A stretch of 64,000 bases of DNA. Source: Gammaproteobacteria bacterium HGW-Gammaproteobacteria-2. Its GTDB lineage: Bacteria; Pseudomonadota; Gammaproteobacteria; Xanthomonadales; Xanthomonadaceae. The translations under genes were made by a program, and so were the position numbers. Within the stretch, counting starts at the first letter, position 1, and each line of letters begins with the position of its first letter. The stretch is from contig PGZE01000009.1 in NCBI GenBank assembly GCA_002840015.1, positions 46,546 through 110,545 on the forward strand. Direction: 5' to 3'. Positions 54,332 through 63,004 of the stretch are shown here, piece by piece. A model generated the notes under the pieces. The model did not search any database. It had not been told where the DNA came from and saw nothing but the letters and a program-made list of their open reading frames with translations.

Positions 54332-55296
54332 CGCGATGCACCGCGTGCCAGTGCACTGCATTGTGCGAATGCCGCGCACAGGCTTGATGCATCGGCCACG
54401 CCGCGCCCTGCCAATTCCAGCGCGGTGCCGTGATCCACCGCAACGCGCGGGTAGGGCAGGCCCAGCGTAATGTTGATGCCTTGCTCGATGCCGGCGTGTT
54501 TGAGCACCGGCAGGCCCTGATCGTGGTACATCGCCAGCACCACATCGCATTGCGCCAGGTGCTGCGGCAAAAAAGCGGTGTCCGCCGGTAACGGCCCGAT
54601 CAAGTTGAAACCGCGTTCGCGCAAGCGGTTCAGTACCGGGATGATAATGTCGATTTCCTCGCGGCCAAGGTGACCGCTTTCGCCAGCATGCGGGTTGAGG
54701 CCGAGCACGGCAATTCGCGGCGCTGCGACGGCAAAGCGATGCACCAAGTCGTGTTGCAGCACTTCGATCACTCGCGTCAAGCGCGCTGCGGTGATGGCGT
54801 CGGGCACCGCACGCAGCGGCAGGTGGGTGGTAACCAGCGCAACGCGTAGGTCGGGGCGGGCTAACATCATCACTACATCGCAGCCGGCCCATTGCGCCAG
54901 TAGCTCGGTGGTGCCGGTGTAGGCAATGCCGGCATCGTTCAGGGTCGCTTTGTGGATCGGAGCGGTAACCAGCCCATCAAGCGCGCCGCTGCTGCACGCA
55001 TCAGCAGCGGACTTCAGCGCGGCAAACACCGATGCTGCATTGGCCGTATCGGCAACGCCGAATCGGGTCGGCCGCGCCTGTGGGATGGGATGTACCGGCA
55101 GCACACCTGGCGCAGAGCCAGCATCGGCATCGACGATGCGCAACGGCAGGTTGATTGCGCGGGCGGCTGCAAGCAGCGTGTCCGGGTCAGCGAAGGCCAC
55201 GACATTGGCGTCGAGCTCGCGTTGCATCATGCGCACGCAAATCTCCGGCCCTATGCCCGCCGGCTCCCCGGGCACCAGGGCCAGGTTCGGTTGCAC
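54328..55296 (-). CDS. pdxA: 4-hydroxythreonine-4-phosphate dehydrogenase
   Basis: A 322-residue protein, normal length. LALVPGEPAGIGPEICVRMM opens the family fold. TAPIHKATLNDAG, MLARPDLRVALVTTHLPLRA, AVLGLNPHAGESGHLG and VLAMYHDQGLPVLKH hold substrate and metal ligands. NAD-dependent step of the DXP-dependent pyridoxal phosphate pathway. Two bases separate it from the end of surA, and it overlaps rsmA by four. Confidence 0.96.
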   Translation of the reverse strand: MQPNLALVPGEPAGIGPEICVRMMQRELDANVVAFADPDTLLAAARAINLPLRIVDADAGSAPGVLPVHPIPQARPTRFGVADTANAASVFAALKSAADACSSGALDGLVTAPIHKATLNDAGIAYTGTTELLAQWAGCDVVMMLARPDLRVALVTTHLPLRAVPDAITAARLTRVIEVLQHDLVHRFAVAAPRIAVLGLNPHAGESGHLGREEIDIIIPVLNRLRERGFNLIGPLPADTAFLPQHLAQCDVVLAMYHDQGLPVLKHAGIEQGINITLGLPYPRVAVDHGTALELAGRGVADASSLCAAFAQCSALARGASR

Positions 55297-55298
55297 GA

Positions 55299-56588
55299 TC
55301 AGGAACTGATGCGCATGTCGACGAACGCCTCGGAGCGCAATTGCCGGATAAACCGCTCGAACTCTTCCTCGCCCTTGCGCCGTGCAATCAACTCGCGCAC
55401 CTGGTTGCGGCGCAAGGCGTCGGTGACATCGGTTTCGCGCTCGCCAATACGCTGGATCATGTGCCAGCCAACATCGCTCTGGAAGGGTTGCGAAATCTCG
55501 CCATCCTTGAGCTTGACGATCTGGGCGGCGACACCGGCACCCCAGGCGTCCTTTTCGTACCAGTCCATCTCGCCGCCGGCATCGCGGGTGGCGGTGTCTT
55601 CGGAGTACTCGCGCGCCAGCGCTTCGAACGATTCGCCCTTCAGAGCGCGTTCACGCAAGGTGTCCAGCTTGGCCTTGGCCTGGCTGAAGGAAACCACCTC
55701 GGATTGCCGAATCATCAGGTGCCGCGATTTGTATTCGGTGATCTTCTGGCGGCCGGCCTCGCGGGTCTCGATCAGCTGGATGAGCTGGAAGCCGGTTGGC
55801 CCGCGGATCGGATCGCTGATATCACCCGGTTGCATGGCCGCGACTACATTGGTGAATAGATTCGGGATCTCATTCTGGCCGCGCCATTCCAGATCGCCAC
55901 CCTGCAAGGCATTGGGGGCGTCGGAATAGCGAATGGCAGCAGCGGTGAAATCCATCTCGCCTTTATCGATCAGCGCCTTGACGCCTTCGATCTTGCTCTT
56001 GGCGGTTGTTACCTGTTCGGGAGTTGCGCCATCGGGCAAGGCAACCAGAATATGCGCCAGATGCAACTCTCGGTTGTTGCCCTGCGCCGCCAGTGCCAGT
56101 TCAATTTCAGTGTCGCTGACGGCGACGCGGCCTTGCACGATGCGTTGGCGCAGGCGCTGGATCAGAATTTCGTTGCGCAGATCGCGGCGGAATTGGTCGA
56201 AATTGAGGCCTTCGGCAGCCAACTGGCTGCGTAACTGATCAATGGTGATGCGATTATTGGCCGCGACCGATTGCACGGCCTGATCCAGTTCGGCATCACT
56301 GATGCGGATGCCCATGGCGTTTGCGCGTTCAATTTGCAGACGCGACAGCACCAGGCGATCCAGAATCTGACGCTCCAGTACATTGCGCGGCGGCAATTGC
56401 TGCTGACTACCGGCAAACTGCGCCAGAAAGTTATTGGTTGCACGTTGCAACTCACTGCTGAGGATGACCTCTTCATCGACAACAGCGGCGATGCCTTCGA
56501 TCGGTTCAAGCGGCAGGGCTTGCGCTCGCGCATCAAAACCGATGGCACATAGCGCGGAAAACAAGACGCAGGAAAGTGCGTTACGCAT
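55299..56588 (-). CDS. surA: Periplasmic chaperone and peptidyl-prolyl isomerase SurA
   Basis: A 429-residue protein. The start at 56588 (MRNALSCVLFSALCAIGFDA) gives a signal peptide cleaved near ARA-QA. The N-terminal chaperone domain has IAAVVDEEVILSSELQ and RILDRLVLSRLQIERANAMG-type helices. Two parvulin domains follow: ELHLAHILVALPDGA to FQLIQLIETR, and KSRHLMIRQSEVVSFSQAKA to GWHMIQRIGERE. It escorts outer-membrane proteins, notably LptD encoded just upstream, to the BAM complex. Confidence 0.95.
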   Translation of the reverse strand: MRNALSCVLFSALCAIGFDARAQALPLEPIEGIAAVVDEEVILSSELQRATNNFLAQFAGSQQQLPPRNVLERQILDRLVLSRLQIERANAMGIRISDAELDQAVQSVAANNRITIDQLRSQLAAEGLNFDQFRRDLRNEILIQRLRQRIVQGRVAVSDTEIELALAAQGNNRELHLAHILVALPDGATPEQVTTAKSKIEGVKALIDKGEMDFTAAAIRYSDAPNALQGGDLEWRGQNEIPNLFTNVVAAMQPGDISDPIRGPTGFQLIQLIETREAGRQKITEYKSRHLMIRQSEVVSFSQAKAKLDTLRERALKGESFEALAREYSEDTATRDAGGEMDWYEKDAWGAGVAAQIVKLKDGEISQPFQSDVGWHMIQRIGERETDVTDALRRNQVRELIARRKGEEEFERFIRQLRSEAFVDMRISS

Positions 56589-56708
56589 CGAATTCAAACT
56601 CCGTAGCACCAAACAGTGGTGGTGCAGGCTCGTTCAGGGGGTGGCTGATAGCCGCCAGTGGGCCGCTGTGGCGTAGATGCGGCCCGGCCCAAATGCGGCA
56701 GTTCACGG

Positions 56709-58913
56709 CTATCGATCATAGCCGAGGATAGCACGCTCCAACAGCGATCCGGTGCGTTGACCGAAGGCGCCGAGACCCCGCAATTCAAGCTCCAGCAAGA
56801 TTTCATTGCTGGCCTGGCCCTCACGAGTACGCACGAAGTGGCGGCCCATCAGGCGCAATGCCATACAGCAGCTTTGCCATTCAAAACCGCCAAGCGCTTC
56901 CAGTGTGGAGTTGTCGCGCAGCGAGTAATTCCAGCGCCCGACAAGGCGCCATGAGGGTGATAGCGGATACAGCACCGAGCCGTCGAGCTGTTCCAGTTCA
57001 TTGGCGCGGAAACGATAGCTGAGATTGGCCAGGCCAGTTTCCAGAAAGCGGTATTGCAGGCGAAATGCCGATAACTCGGTGAAGCCTTGATCTACGTCGA
57101 TATGTTGAGCCGAGGTGAAGGTCCAGCGATCACTCAGGTTGACGCCGACTTCAATTACCAGCGGCGAGAGGTCGCGTTCGCCAGCAACCTGACCGGGCAG
57201 CACGGTGCGCGAGGGCGAAAACAGGAACGACTGGCCGACCGTCGCGGTGACCAGCTCACGGCCGGTGTGGGTTTGCATCAGCCGTGATGTGACAGCAAAC
57301 GTCAGCTGGTTCGCTTCTGATTGCCGGTCAGCGCCAGTGAAGCGATTGGTGCGGAATAACTGGCCGTAGCCAAAGGTCAGCTCCTGTGTGTCGAGTATGG
57401 GCAGATCGTTCTGATTGTTGCCTGGCACACGCAGGTAGAACAAGCGCGGTTCCAGGGTATGAATCAGATCAGTGCCGCCAAGATTCAGTGGGCGCTCGAA
57501 AAACATGCCTGCATCAATACTGGCGATGGGTAGCGAGCGAATGGGAGTCTTGTCGCCATTGACGTTGAGGCTGTCGTCAAGCGAATAGGCAGTAAAGCGA
57601 TAAGCAAGTTCGGGGCGCACGTACCAGGAGGCGCCCTCGAACGGCAATTGTACGTACGGACGCAGATCAACGCGGCGCGCATCGGCCTTGACCTGATGAT
57701 CAAAGGCAACCGCCTCGGACTTCAGCCCCGCAACCAGCCAGTTGCCAAGTATCGGTTGCTCCCAGCTGAACTGCACGCGCGGCAGTTTGCGAAATGGCTC
57801 GAACGTGCTGTCGAGCACCGGGTCGGTGAGATCCCATATCTCCGCGCTGAGCGAGGCGTTCCAGTATTTGCCGCGGCCGTATATGCCGGCACTGCTGGCC
57901 AGCAAGCGGGTTGATGCGGCCGTTAGCGAGCTGCCGAAATCTTCAAAATAACGATCATCGCTGACGTTGTTCAGGTTGGCACGCCCCTGCCAGTAGGGGC
58001 TGAAACGGGTGATGTGGTTGAGCGACACAAGGCCACGGTCGCGGCCCAGGCGATCATCGTTGGGCAGCCAGGTGCCTTCGAAAATGCCGTTACTGCGTTC
58101 AGTCAGGTAACGAAACTCGCCGCCATACATCGCACCGCGATCGCCGAGATAACGTGCGGACAGCGTGGCATCGTAATTGGGTGCCAGATTCAGGTAATAC
58201 GGCACCATCACGTCGATGCCATTGGCACCCGATACCGCCAGCGTGGGTGCCAGAAACCCGCTGCGACGGCGCTCGTCAATGGGGAAGGTTGCCCACGGCA
58301 GGTAGAACACCGGCACCTTGCCCAGGTATAGGGCGCCGTTGGTGACGGTGCCAACACCGGTATCGCGGTTGATGCGGATGGTGTTGCCACGGAACGACCA
58401 TTGCCGATGTTCCGGCGGGCACGAAGAATACAGGGCGTCGCGCATCGTGCCTTTTTGTCCGCGCATGACCACCTTGCTGGCGTGGCCATTGCCCTCCAGA
58501 TCGATGATCTGGAAGGTGACATCATCGAGTCGGGTCAGGTCATTGCCAGGTTCGCCTTCCATATGGGCGGCGCGAAAACGGATCGAGGGATCCTGAAAAT
58601 GCACCTCCCCGTCAGCCACATAGGTATCTTTCGCCTGATCGTAGACCAGTCGCGGAGTGCTGAGCCATTGGTTGCCGCGATTGAGGGTGACATTGCCTTC
58701 AAACACGGTGCGGCTGCGGTCGAGGTACTGCGCGCGTTCCGCAGCTACTATCGTGCTTTCATCACCCGCAGGCAGTGGTGGCGAGGCATCAGGGAATGGT
58801 GGAATCACCTCGGCGGGCACGCACTGCGCCCAGTTGGTGGCAGACAGGGCGCTTGCGGCGCCGGGTGCGGCAAGGGCGAGGATCAGGCTGGTGGCAAGCA
58901 GGGCGGTACGCAC
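56709..58913 (-). CDS. lptD: LPS-assembly protein LptD
   Basis: A 734-residue outer-membrane protein if started at the GTG at 58913 (VRTALLATSLILALAAPGAA), which has CGGAG six bases upstream and yields a clean signal peptide; the frame is open to 59024. The N-terminal OstA-like jellyroll (LDRSRTVFEGNVTLNRGNQW) and the C-terminal barrel are in place. Cysteines at 31, 165, 682 and 683 match the four that form the two essential disulfides in E. coli LptD. With LptE it inserts LPS into the outer leaflet. First gene of lptD-surA-pdxA-rsmA. Confidence 0.95.
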   Translation of the reverse strand: MRTALLATSLILALAAPGAASALSATNWAQCVPAEVIPPFPDASPPLPAGDESTIVAAERAQYLDRSRTVFEGNVTLNRGNQWLSTPRLVYDQAKDTYVADGEVHFQDPSIRFRAAHMEGEPGNDLTRLDDVTFQIIDLEGNGHASKVVMRGQKGTMRDALYSSCPPEHRQWSFRGNTIRINRDTGVGTVTNGALYLGKVPVFYLPWATFPIDERRRSGFLAPTLAVSGANGIDVMVPYYLNLAPNYDATLSARYLGDRGAMYGGEFRYLTERSNGIFEGTWLPNDDRLGRDRGLVSLNHITRFSPYWQGRANLNNVSDDRYFEDFGSSLTAASTRLLASSAGIYGRGKYWNASLSAEIWDLTDPVLDSTFEPFRKLPRVQFSWEQPILGNWLVAGLKSEAVAFDHQVKADARRVDLRPYVQLPFEGASWYVRPELAYRFTAYSLDDSLNVNGDKTPIRSLPIASIDAGMFFERPLNLGGTDLIHTLEPRLFYLRVPGNNQNDLPILDTQELTFGYGQLFRTNRFTGADRQSEANQLTFAVTSRLMQTHTGRELVTATVGQSFLFSPSRTVLPGQVAGERDLSPLVIEVGVNLSDRWTFTSAQHIDVDQGFTELSAFRLQYRFLETGLANLSYRFRANELEQLDGSVLYPLSPSWRLVGRWNYSLRDNSTLEALGGFEWQSCCMALRLMGRHFVRTREGQASNEILLELELRGLGAFGQRTGSLLERAILGYDR

Positions 58914-59141
58914 GCACAACTCCGAAAGGGGTGATCGGCAATCAAGCGGGGCGAAAACGAGACAAGTTGATGCGCATCGCCCGGCTTGTTGCGTGATCGC
59001 ACCGACACGGCGGCGTGGTCGCAATCAAAACATGGGCGTTTTTGCGGATACACTTGTGTGTGCAACTCCCCAACGGTTCCAATTGTGCCCTAAGCGGGGT
59101 GCCGATTGGGCAATACCAGACAAAACCCGGAGACAGCCCGC

Positions 59142-59531
59142 ATGGGCGAGCGCGATTCAGCAGACGCTGATTGGGACCGGAAACTGACGCCTGAACAATA
59201 TGCGGTTTGCCGCTGTTCGGCTACCGAACCGCCGTTCAGCGGCCGCTACTGGGATCATCATGCCGACGGTATTTATCACTGCGTGTGTTGCGGCCAGCCG
59301 CTGTTCGCGTCTGTCAGCAAATACGACTCAGGCAGCGGTTGGCCGAGTTTCAGTGCGCCGATTGCGGCGCAGGCGATCAGCCAGCACCGCGACGAGTCGC
59401 TGGGCATGGCACGAATCGAGGTGCGCTGTGCGCAATGCGATGCCCACCTGGGGCATGTGTTTGCCGATGGCCCGCCGCCAACCGGGCTGCGATATTGCGT
59501 GAACTCGGCGGCGCTGGATTTCAAGGATTAG
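59142..59531 (+). CDS. msrB: Peptide-methionine (R)-S-oxide reductase
   Basis: A 129-residue single-domain MsrB. ATG 59142 is preceded by GGAGA ten bases upstream; an earlier ATG at 59106 is less likely. [32 protein letters not shown] and the catalytic Cys119 in RYCVNSA are diagnostic. The CxxC pairs (HCVCCGQ and RCAQCD) bind structural zinc. It repairs methionine-R-sulfoxide in proteins. Its 3' end overlaps the convergent deacetylase gene by 11 bp. Confidence 0.95.
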   Translation: MGERDSADADWDRKLTPEQYAVCRCSATEPPFSGRYWDHHADGIYHCVCCGQPLFASVSKYDSGSGWPSFSAPIAAQAISQHRDESLGMARIEVRCAQCDAHLGHVFADGPPPTGLRYCVNSAALDFKD

Positions 59532-60450
59532 CCAGCGCACCGACATGCGCCACCACGCACTCGCGCAATGCGGCCAGGCTGTAGCCGCCTTCCAGCGATG
59601 ACACGATCCGCCCCTTGGCGCTGCGCTGGGCAATGGCTACCAGCTCGGTAGTAAGCCAGGCGAAGTCAGCGGCCTCCAGGTTCAGATCAGCCAGCGGGTC
59701 CAGGCGATGCGCATCAAAGCCCGCTGAAATCAACAGCAGCTGCGGCCGAAATTGCGCCAGTGCGGGCAACAGGCGCTCGCGCCAGGTTTTCCGAAACAGC
59801 TCGCCGTCGCAGCCCGCAGGCAGTGGCGCGTTGACCAGGTTGCCGACGCCGCGCTCGTAGACGTGGCCGGTACCCGGATACGCTGTCGCCTGATGTGATG
59901 ACAAATACATCACGCGTTCTTCCGCGGCGAAGATGTCCTGGGTGCCATTGCCGTGATGCACATCAAAATCGATGATCGCAACCCGGCTCAGTCCGTGTGC
60001 ATCCAACGCATGCGCGGCGGCCACCGCCATCGCGTTGAACAGGCAAAAGCCCATCGCGATGTTGGCAGTGGCATGGTGGCCGGGTGGCCGCACCGCACAA
60101 AAGGCGCGTTCGATGTCGCCGGCCATAATTGCATCGACCGCGCAGATACTGGCACCGCAAGCACGCAGCGCGGCATCGGCGGAATACTCACCCATCACGG
60201 TATCGGCATCCAGCCGGCGCAGGCCGGCGCTGTGCTGGTCGAGCACCAGCGCAATCAGCTCGGCATCGTGTACGCGCGCGAGCTGGCTACGCAACGCTTG
60301 TGGTGCCTCGAGCCAGGCCAGCTGCGGCAGCCCGGCGCGCAGCGCTTCGGCGACTGCAATCAATCGCTCCGGGCATTCGGGATGACCGGGACCGGGGTCG
60401 TGGGCGAGGCAGGACGGATGGCTGAAAATGCGCAGCACGGGTTCAGGCAA
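59521..60450 (-). CDS. Histone-deacetylase-family hydrolase
   Basis: A 309-residue class II HDAC-like protein. [35 protein letters not shown] (catalytic His pair), [17 protein letters not shown] (zinc ligands Asp and His), [14 protein letters not shown] and [10 protein letters not shown] are all present. Bacterial members deacetylate acetylpolyamines, acetoin-related compounds or protein lysines; which one cannot be told. It reads towards msrB and overlaps its end. Confidence 0.92.
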   Translation of the reverse strand: MPEPVLRIFSHPSCLAHDPGPGHPECPERLIAVAEALRAGLPQLAWLEAPQALRSQLARVHDAELIALVLDQHSAGLRRLDADTVMGEYSADAALRACGASICAVDAIMAGDIERAFCAVRPPGHHATANIAMGFCLFNAMAVAAAHALDAHGLSRVAIIDFDVHHGNGTQDIFAAEERVMYLSSHQATAYPGTGHVYERGVGNLVNAPLPAGCDGELFRKTWRERLLPALAQFRPQLLLISAGFDAHRLDPLADLNLEAADFAWLTTELVAIAQRSAKGRIVSSLEGGYSLAALRECVVAHVGALANP

Positions 60451-60489
60451 CGATGGCGTGATTACTGACTGGCGCTTGGCGGACGCCGT

Positions 60490-61047
60490 TCATCGCCCCG
60501 GTCGCCGGTCGTGCTGCCACAGCACTTCGCCTGCGCCGCTGTCGCGTGCCAGCACGCGGGCGATCACGAACAGCAGATCGGAAAGCCGGTTGAGAAAACG
60601 GATCGCTTGCGGCCGTACCGGTTCCAGCCGCGCCAGACTTACCAGCAGGCGTTCGGCGCGGCGGCACACGGTGCGCGCCACATGGCATTGCGCGGCTGCC
60701 ATGCCGCCGCCCGGCAGGATGAAATCCTTGAGCGCCGGCAAATCGGCATTGAACGCATCGAGTCGCTGTTCAAGGTGGTCGATGTCGGCATCGTGGATGG
60801 CCGCGTGGCCAGGGATACACAACTCTCCACCCAGATCGAACAACTGGTGCTGCACCCCGACCAGCAACGTGCGTACCAGTTCGGGCAGGTTGCAGGCCAG
60901 CACCACACCGATCAGCGAATTGAGCTCATCGACAGTGCCGTAAGCATCGACCCGTGCGCAATCCTTGGCCACGCGCGAGCCATCGCCGAGGCCGGTCGTG
61001 CCATCGTCACCGGTGCGGGTGTAGATTTTTGAAAGGCGGTTGCCCAC
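60490..61047 (-). CDS. Cob(I)alamin adenosyltransferase, PduO type
   Basis: A 185-residue trimeric ATP:corrinoid adenosyltransferase. LSKIYTRTGDDGTTGLGDGS is the ATP-binding N-terminal motif. ARVDAYGTVDELNSLIGV, VQHQLFDLGGELCIPG and HVARTVCRRAERLLVSL / PQAIRFLNRLSDLLFVIARV are the conserved helices. It makes adenosylcobalamin from reduced cobalamin and ATP. No corrin biosynthesis or B12 riboswitch is seen nearby, so it probably works in salvage. It lies 9 bp downstream of the DUF6580 gene. Confidence 0.94.
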   Translation of the reverse strand: MGNRLSKIYTRTGDDGTTGLGDGSRVAKDCARVDAYGTVDELNSLIGVVLACNLPELVRTLLVGVQHQLFDLGGELCIPGHAAIHDADIDHLEQRLDAFNADLPALKDFILPGGGMAAAQCHVARTVCRRAERLLVSLARLEPVRPQAIRFLNRLSDLLFVIARVLARDSGAGEVLWQHDRRPGR

Positions 61048-61056
61048 AAAACCCGG

Positions 61057-61659
61057 TCAGGCGGTTTGTGCGCGAAGTGCCGGCAGGCGCCGGCGCAACA
61101 AGGCAAAGCCCCCAAACAGCAGGGCGCTGAACGCCAGCGCGCCGGCAATGGTGTTTTGCAGGAACGGAATACCGGCAACGTAAGCGGCCAGTAACCCGTT
61201 CAGCGTTGGCGCGTACAACGGTGTTGCGCTGGCGATGTCGGCCAGCCACGCGCCGAAGTTGGTGATCACGAAAAACACCAGCGAGCTGCCGAGCGCATAA
61301 CCCAACACCCGTGGTGCATTGGCGCGGCCACGCAGGGCAAAGCCAAGCACCGTGCATGCCGCCATCGCCACGTACACCAGCCAGAAACCGGCGCTGGCAA
61401 AATAATCAAAATAGATGCCGCCGTTAATCAGGCCGAGCAGCACATCCGACAGCAGCATCGCCAGTAACGGCACCAGCAGCGCAAGTTGGCGCCTGGCAAA
61501 CCACGCACCACCGAACAACGCCATTGCCTGTATCGGAGAAAAGTTCGGCGGATGCGGCAAAAGGCGGCTCAGTGCGGCAAGCAAAATGATGCCTGCCAGC
61601 ACTGCGGTGCCAAGCTTCAGCGGACTGCGGTTCGGGGATGTGGGCTTATGCTCTATCAT
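61057..61659 (-). CDS. DUF6580-family membrane protein, possible cobalamin-related S-component-like transporter
   Basis: A 200-residue protein starting at 61659 (MIEHKPTSPNRSPLKLGTAV). Six hydrophobic segments with PHPPNFSPIQAMALFGGAWF, LVPLLAMLLSDVLLGLINGG and FVITNFGAWLADIAS are diagnostic of DUF6580. The size and fold resemble ECF-transporter substrate-binding subunits. It is in tight operon with a cobalamin adenosyltransferase, which suggests corrinoid or precursor uptake. That role is inference from context. Confidence 0.8.
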   Translation of the reverse strand: MIEHKPTSPNRSPLKLGTAVLAGIILLAALSRLLPHPPNFSPIQAMALFGGAWFARRQLALLVPLLAMLLSDVLLGLINGGIYFDYFASAGFWLVYVAMAACTVLGFALRGRANAPRVLGYALGSSLVFFVITNFGAWLADIASATPLYAPTLNGLLAAYVAGIPFLQNTIAGALAFSALLFGGFALLRRRLPALRAQTA

Positions 61660-61801
61660 CGTTGTTACGATCCATGGCGAATGGCTGTCATCGCTGGTTA
61701 GCATACCGCAGGGCAGTGGCAAAAGCCGTAACCCGCAGCAACGCGGCCGACAGTGGCGCTGGTAATTGGGCCGAGCAGCGCGATCTCCGAGGTGGGCAAG
61801 C

Positions 61802-63004
61802 ATGCAACACGACATCGTGATCATCGGCGGAGGTCTGGTCGGAGCCGGGCTGGCTTGCGCCCTGGATGGCAGCGGTTTTAATGTGGCGCTAGTCGAGGCG
61901 GTGGCGGCCGATGATGGCGCGCAGGCGCGACCAAGCTTCGATGAGCGCAATCTGGTGCTTGCCGATGCCAGCCTCAATGCGCTTACCCGCTTGGCCGTGC
62001 TCGCCCACTTGCGGCAGCCGCCGGCGCCGGTGCAGCGCATTCATGTCACGCGCGCCGGCGATTTTGGTGCGGTACGGCTCAACGCCAGTGATTACGGCCG
62101 CGAGCGTTTTGGCGGCGTGGTGGTGGCGCGCGACCTCGGCCAGGCGCTGGAAGCGGCGGTGTGCGCGCTTCCGGCATTGACCCGTTACTGCCCGGCGCAG
62201 GTGCAGGCGCTGGATTACGACGAGGATCACTGGCGCTTGCGGGTGCAGCGCGACGGTAGCGAGTGCACGCTCAGCGCGCGGTTGCTGGTGGGTGCCGATG
62301 GCAGCCAGAGTTTCGTGCGCTCGGCGCTCGGGATTGGCGAGGATGTTACCGATTACCAGCAAACGCTGATGGTGTCGGCGGTGGCGACCAACCGCGCCAC
62401 CGATGGCCAGGCATTCGAGCGCTTTACCGACAGCGGCCCGCTGGCGCTGCTGCCGCGCCCGGATGGCTTGTACGGCAGCGTAATGGGGGTGGCGCGCGAA
62501 CAGGCCGATGCGGTGGCGGCACTGTCGGACGCTGAGTATCTGGCCTTGCTGCAACAGCGCTTCGGTAGCCGTGCTGGGCGTTTTACCCGTGTCGGCAAGC
62601 GCGTCGCTTATCCGATCCGGCGGGTGCTGGCGAAACAGTGTGTGGCGCCACGTGCGCTGCTGATTGGCAATGCCGCGCAAACCATCCATCCGGTCGGTGC
62701 GCAGGGTTTCAATCTTGGCCTGCGCGATGCGCTGTGTCTGGCTGAATTGCTGACCGATGGCGGTGATCCGGGCGAGGCGCAGCGCTTGGCGCTTTACCGC
62801 GAGCGCCGCCGCGAAGATCGCGAGCGCACGCTGGCATTCAGCGATGGTCTGGCGCGGATTACCGCCAATCCCGGTTTTTCGATGCACCTGCTGCGCTCGC
62901 TCGGGTTTCTGGCGCTGGAGCATCTGCCCGGGCTCAAGGCGCCGCTGGTCAGTGGTGCGATGGGCTACCGTGGTTGGGTGCCGGCACTGGCGCGGCCGGC
63001 ATGA
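61802..63004 (+). CDS. ubiH: 2-octaprenyl-6-methoxyphenyl hydroxylase UbiH
   Basis: A 400-residue FAD monooxygenase. GAGGTGGG eight bases upstream supports ATG 61802 (MQHDIVIIGGGLVGAGLACA, the dinucleotide fold). FDERNLVLADASLNAL is the family N-terminal block. GNAAQTIHPVGAQGFNLGLR (Asn290) has GN where UbiI-type paralogues have GD, as in E. coli UbiH. It hydroxylates a ring carbon of the ubiquinone precursor at the membrane. Overlaps the next hydroxylase gene by four bases. Confidence 0.92.
   Translation: MQHDIVIIGGGLVGAGLACALDGSGFNVALVEAVAADDGAQARPSFDERNLVLADASLNALTRLAVLAHLRQPPAPVQRIHVTRAGDFGAVRLNASDYGRERFGGVVVARDLGQALEAAVCALPALTRYCPAQVQALDYDEDHWRLRVQRDGSECTLSARLLVGADGSQSFVRSALGIGEDVTDYQQTLMVSAVATNRATDGQAFERFTDSGPLALLPRPDGLYGSVMGVAREQADAVAALSDAEYLALLQQRFGSRAGRFTRVGKRVAYPIRRVLAKQCVAPRALLIGNAAQTIHPVGAQGFNLGLRDALCLAELLTDGGDPGEAQRLALYRERRREDRERTLAFSDGLARITANPGFSMHLLRSLGFLALEHLPGLKAPLVSGAMGYRGWVPALARPA

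Noticed and set aside
59040-59095. Sigma-E-type promoter upstream of lptD (GGAACCG on the minus strand)
   Set aside because: The -35-like GGAAC is there, but no TCAAA/TCTRA -10 at proper spacing could be found.
61660-61801. Cobalamin riboswitch upstream of the DUF6580/adenosyltransferase operon
   Set aside because: The 142-bp divergent space is too short and no B12-box-like sequence was recognised.
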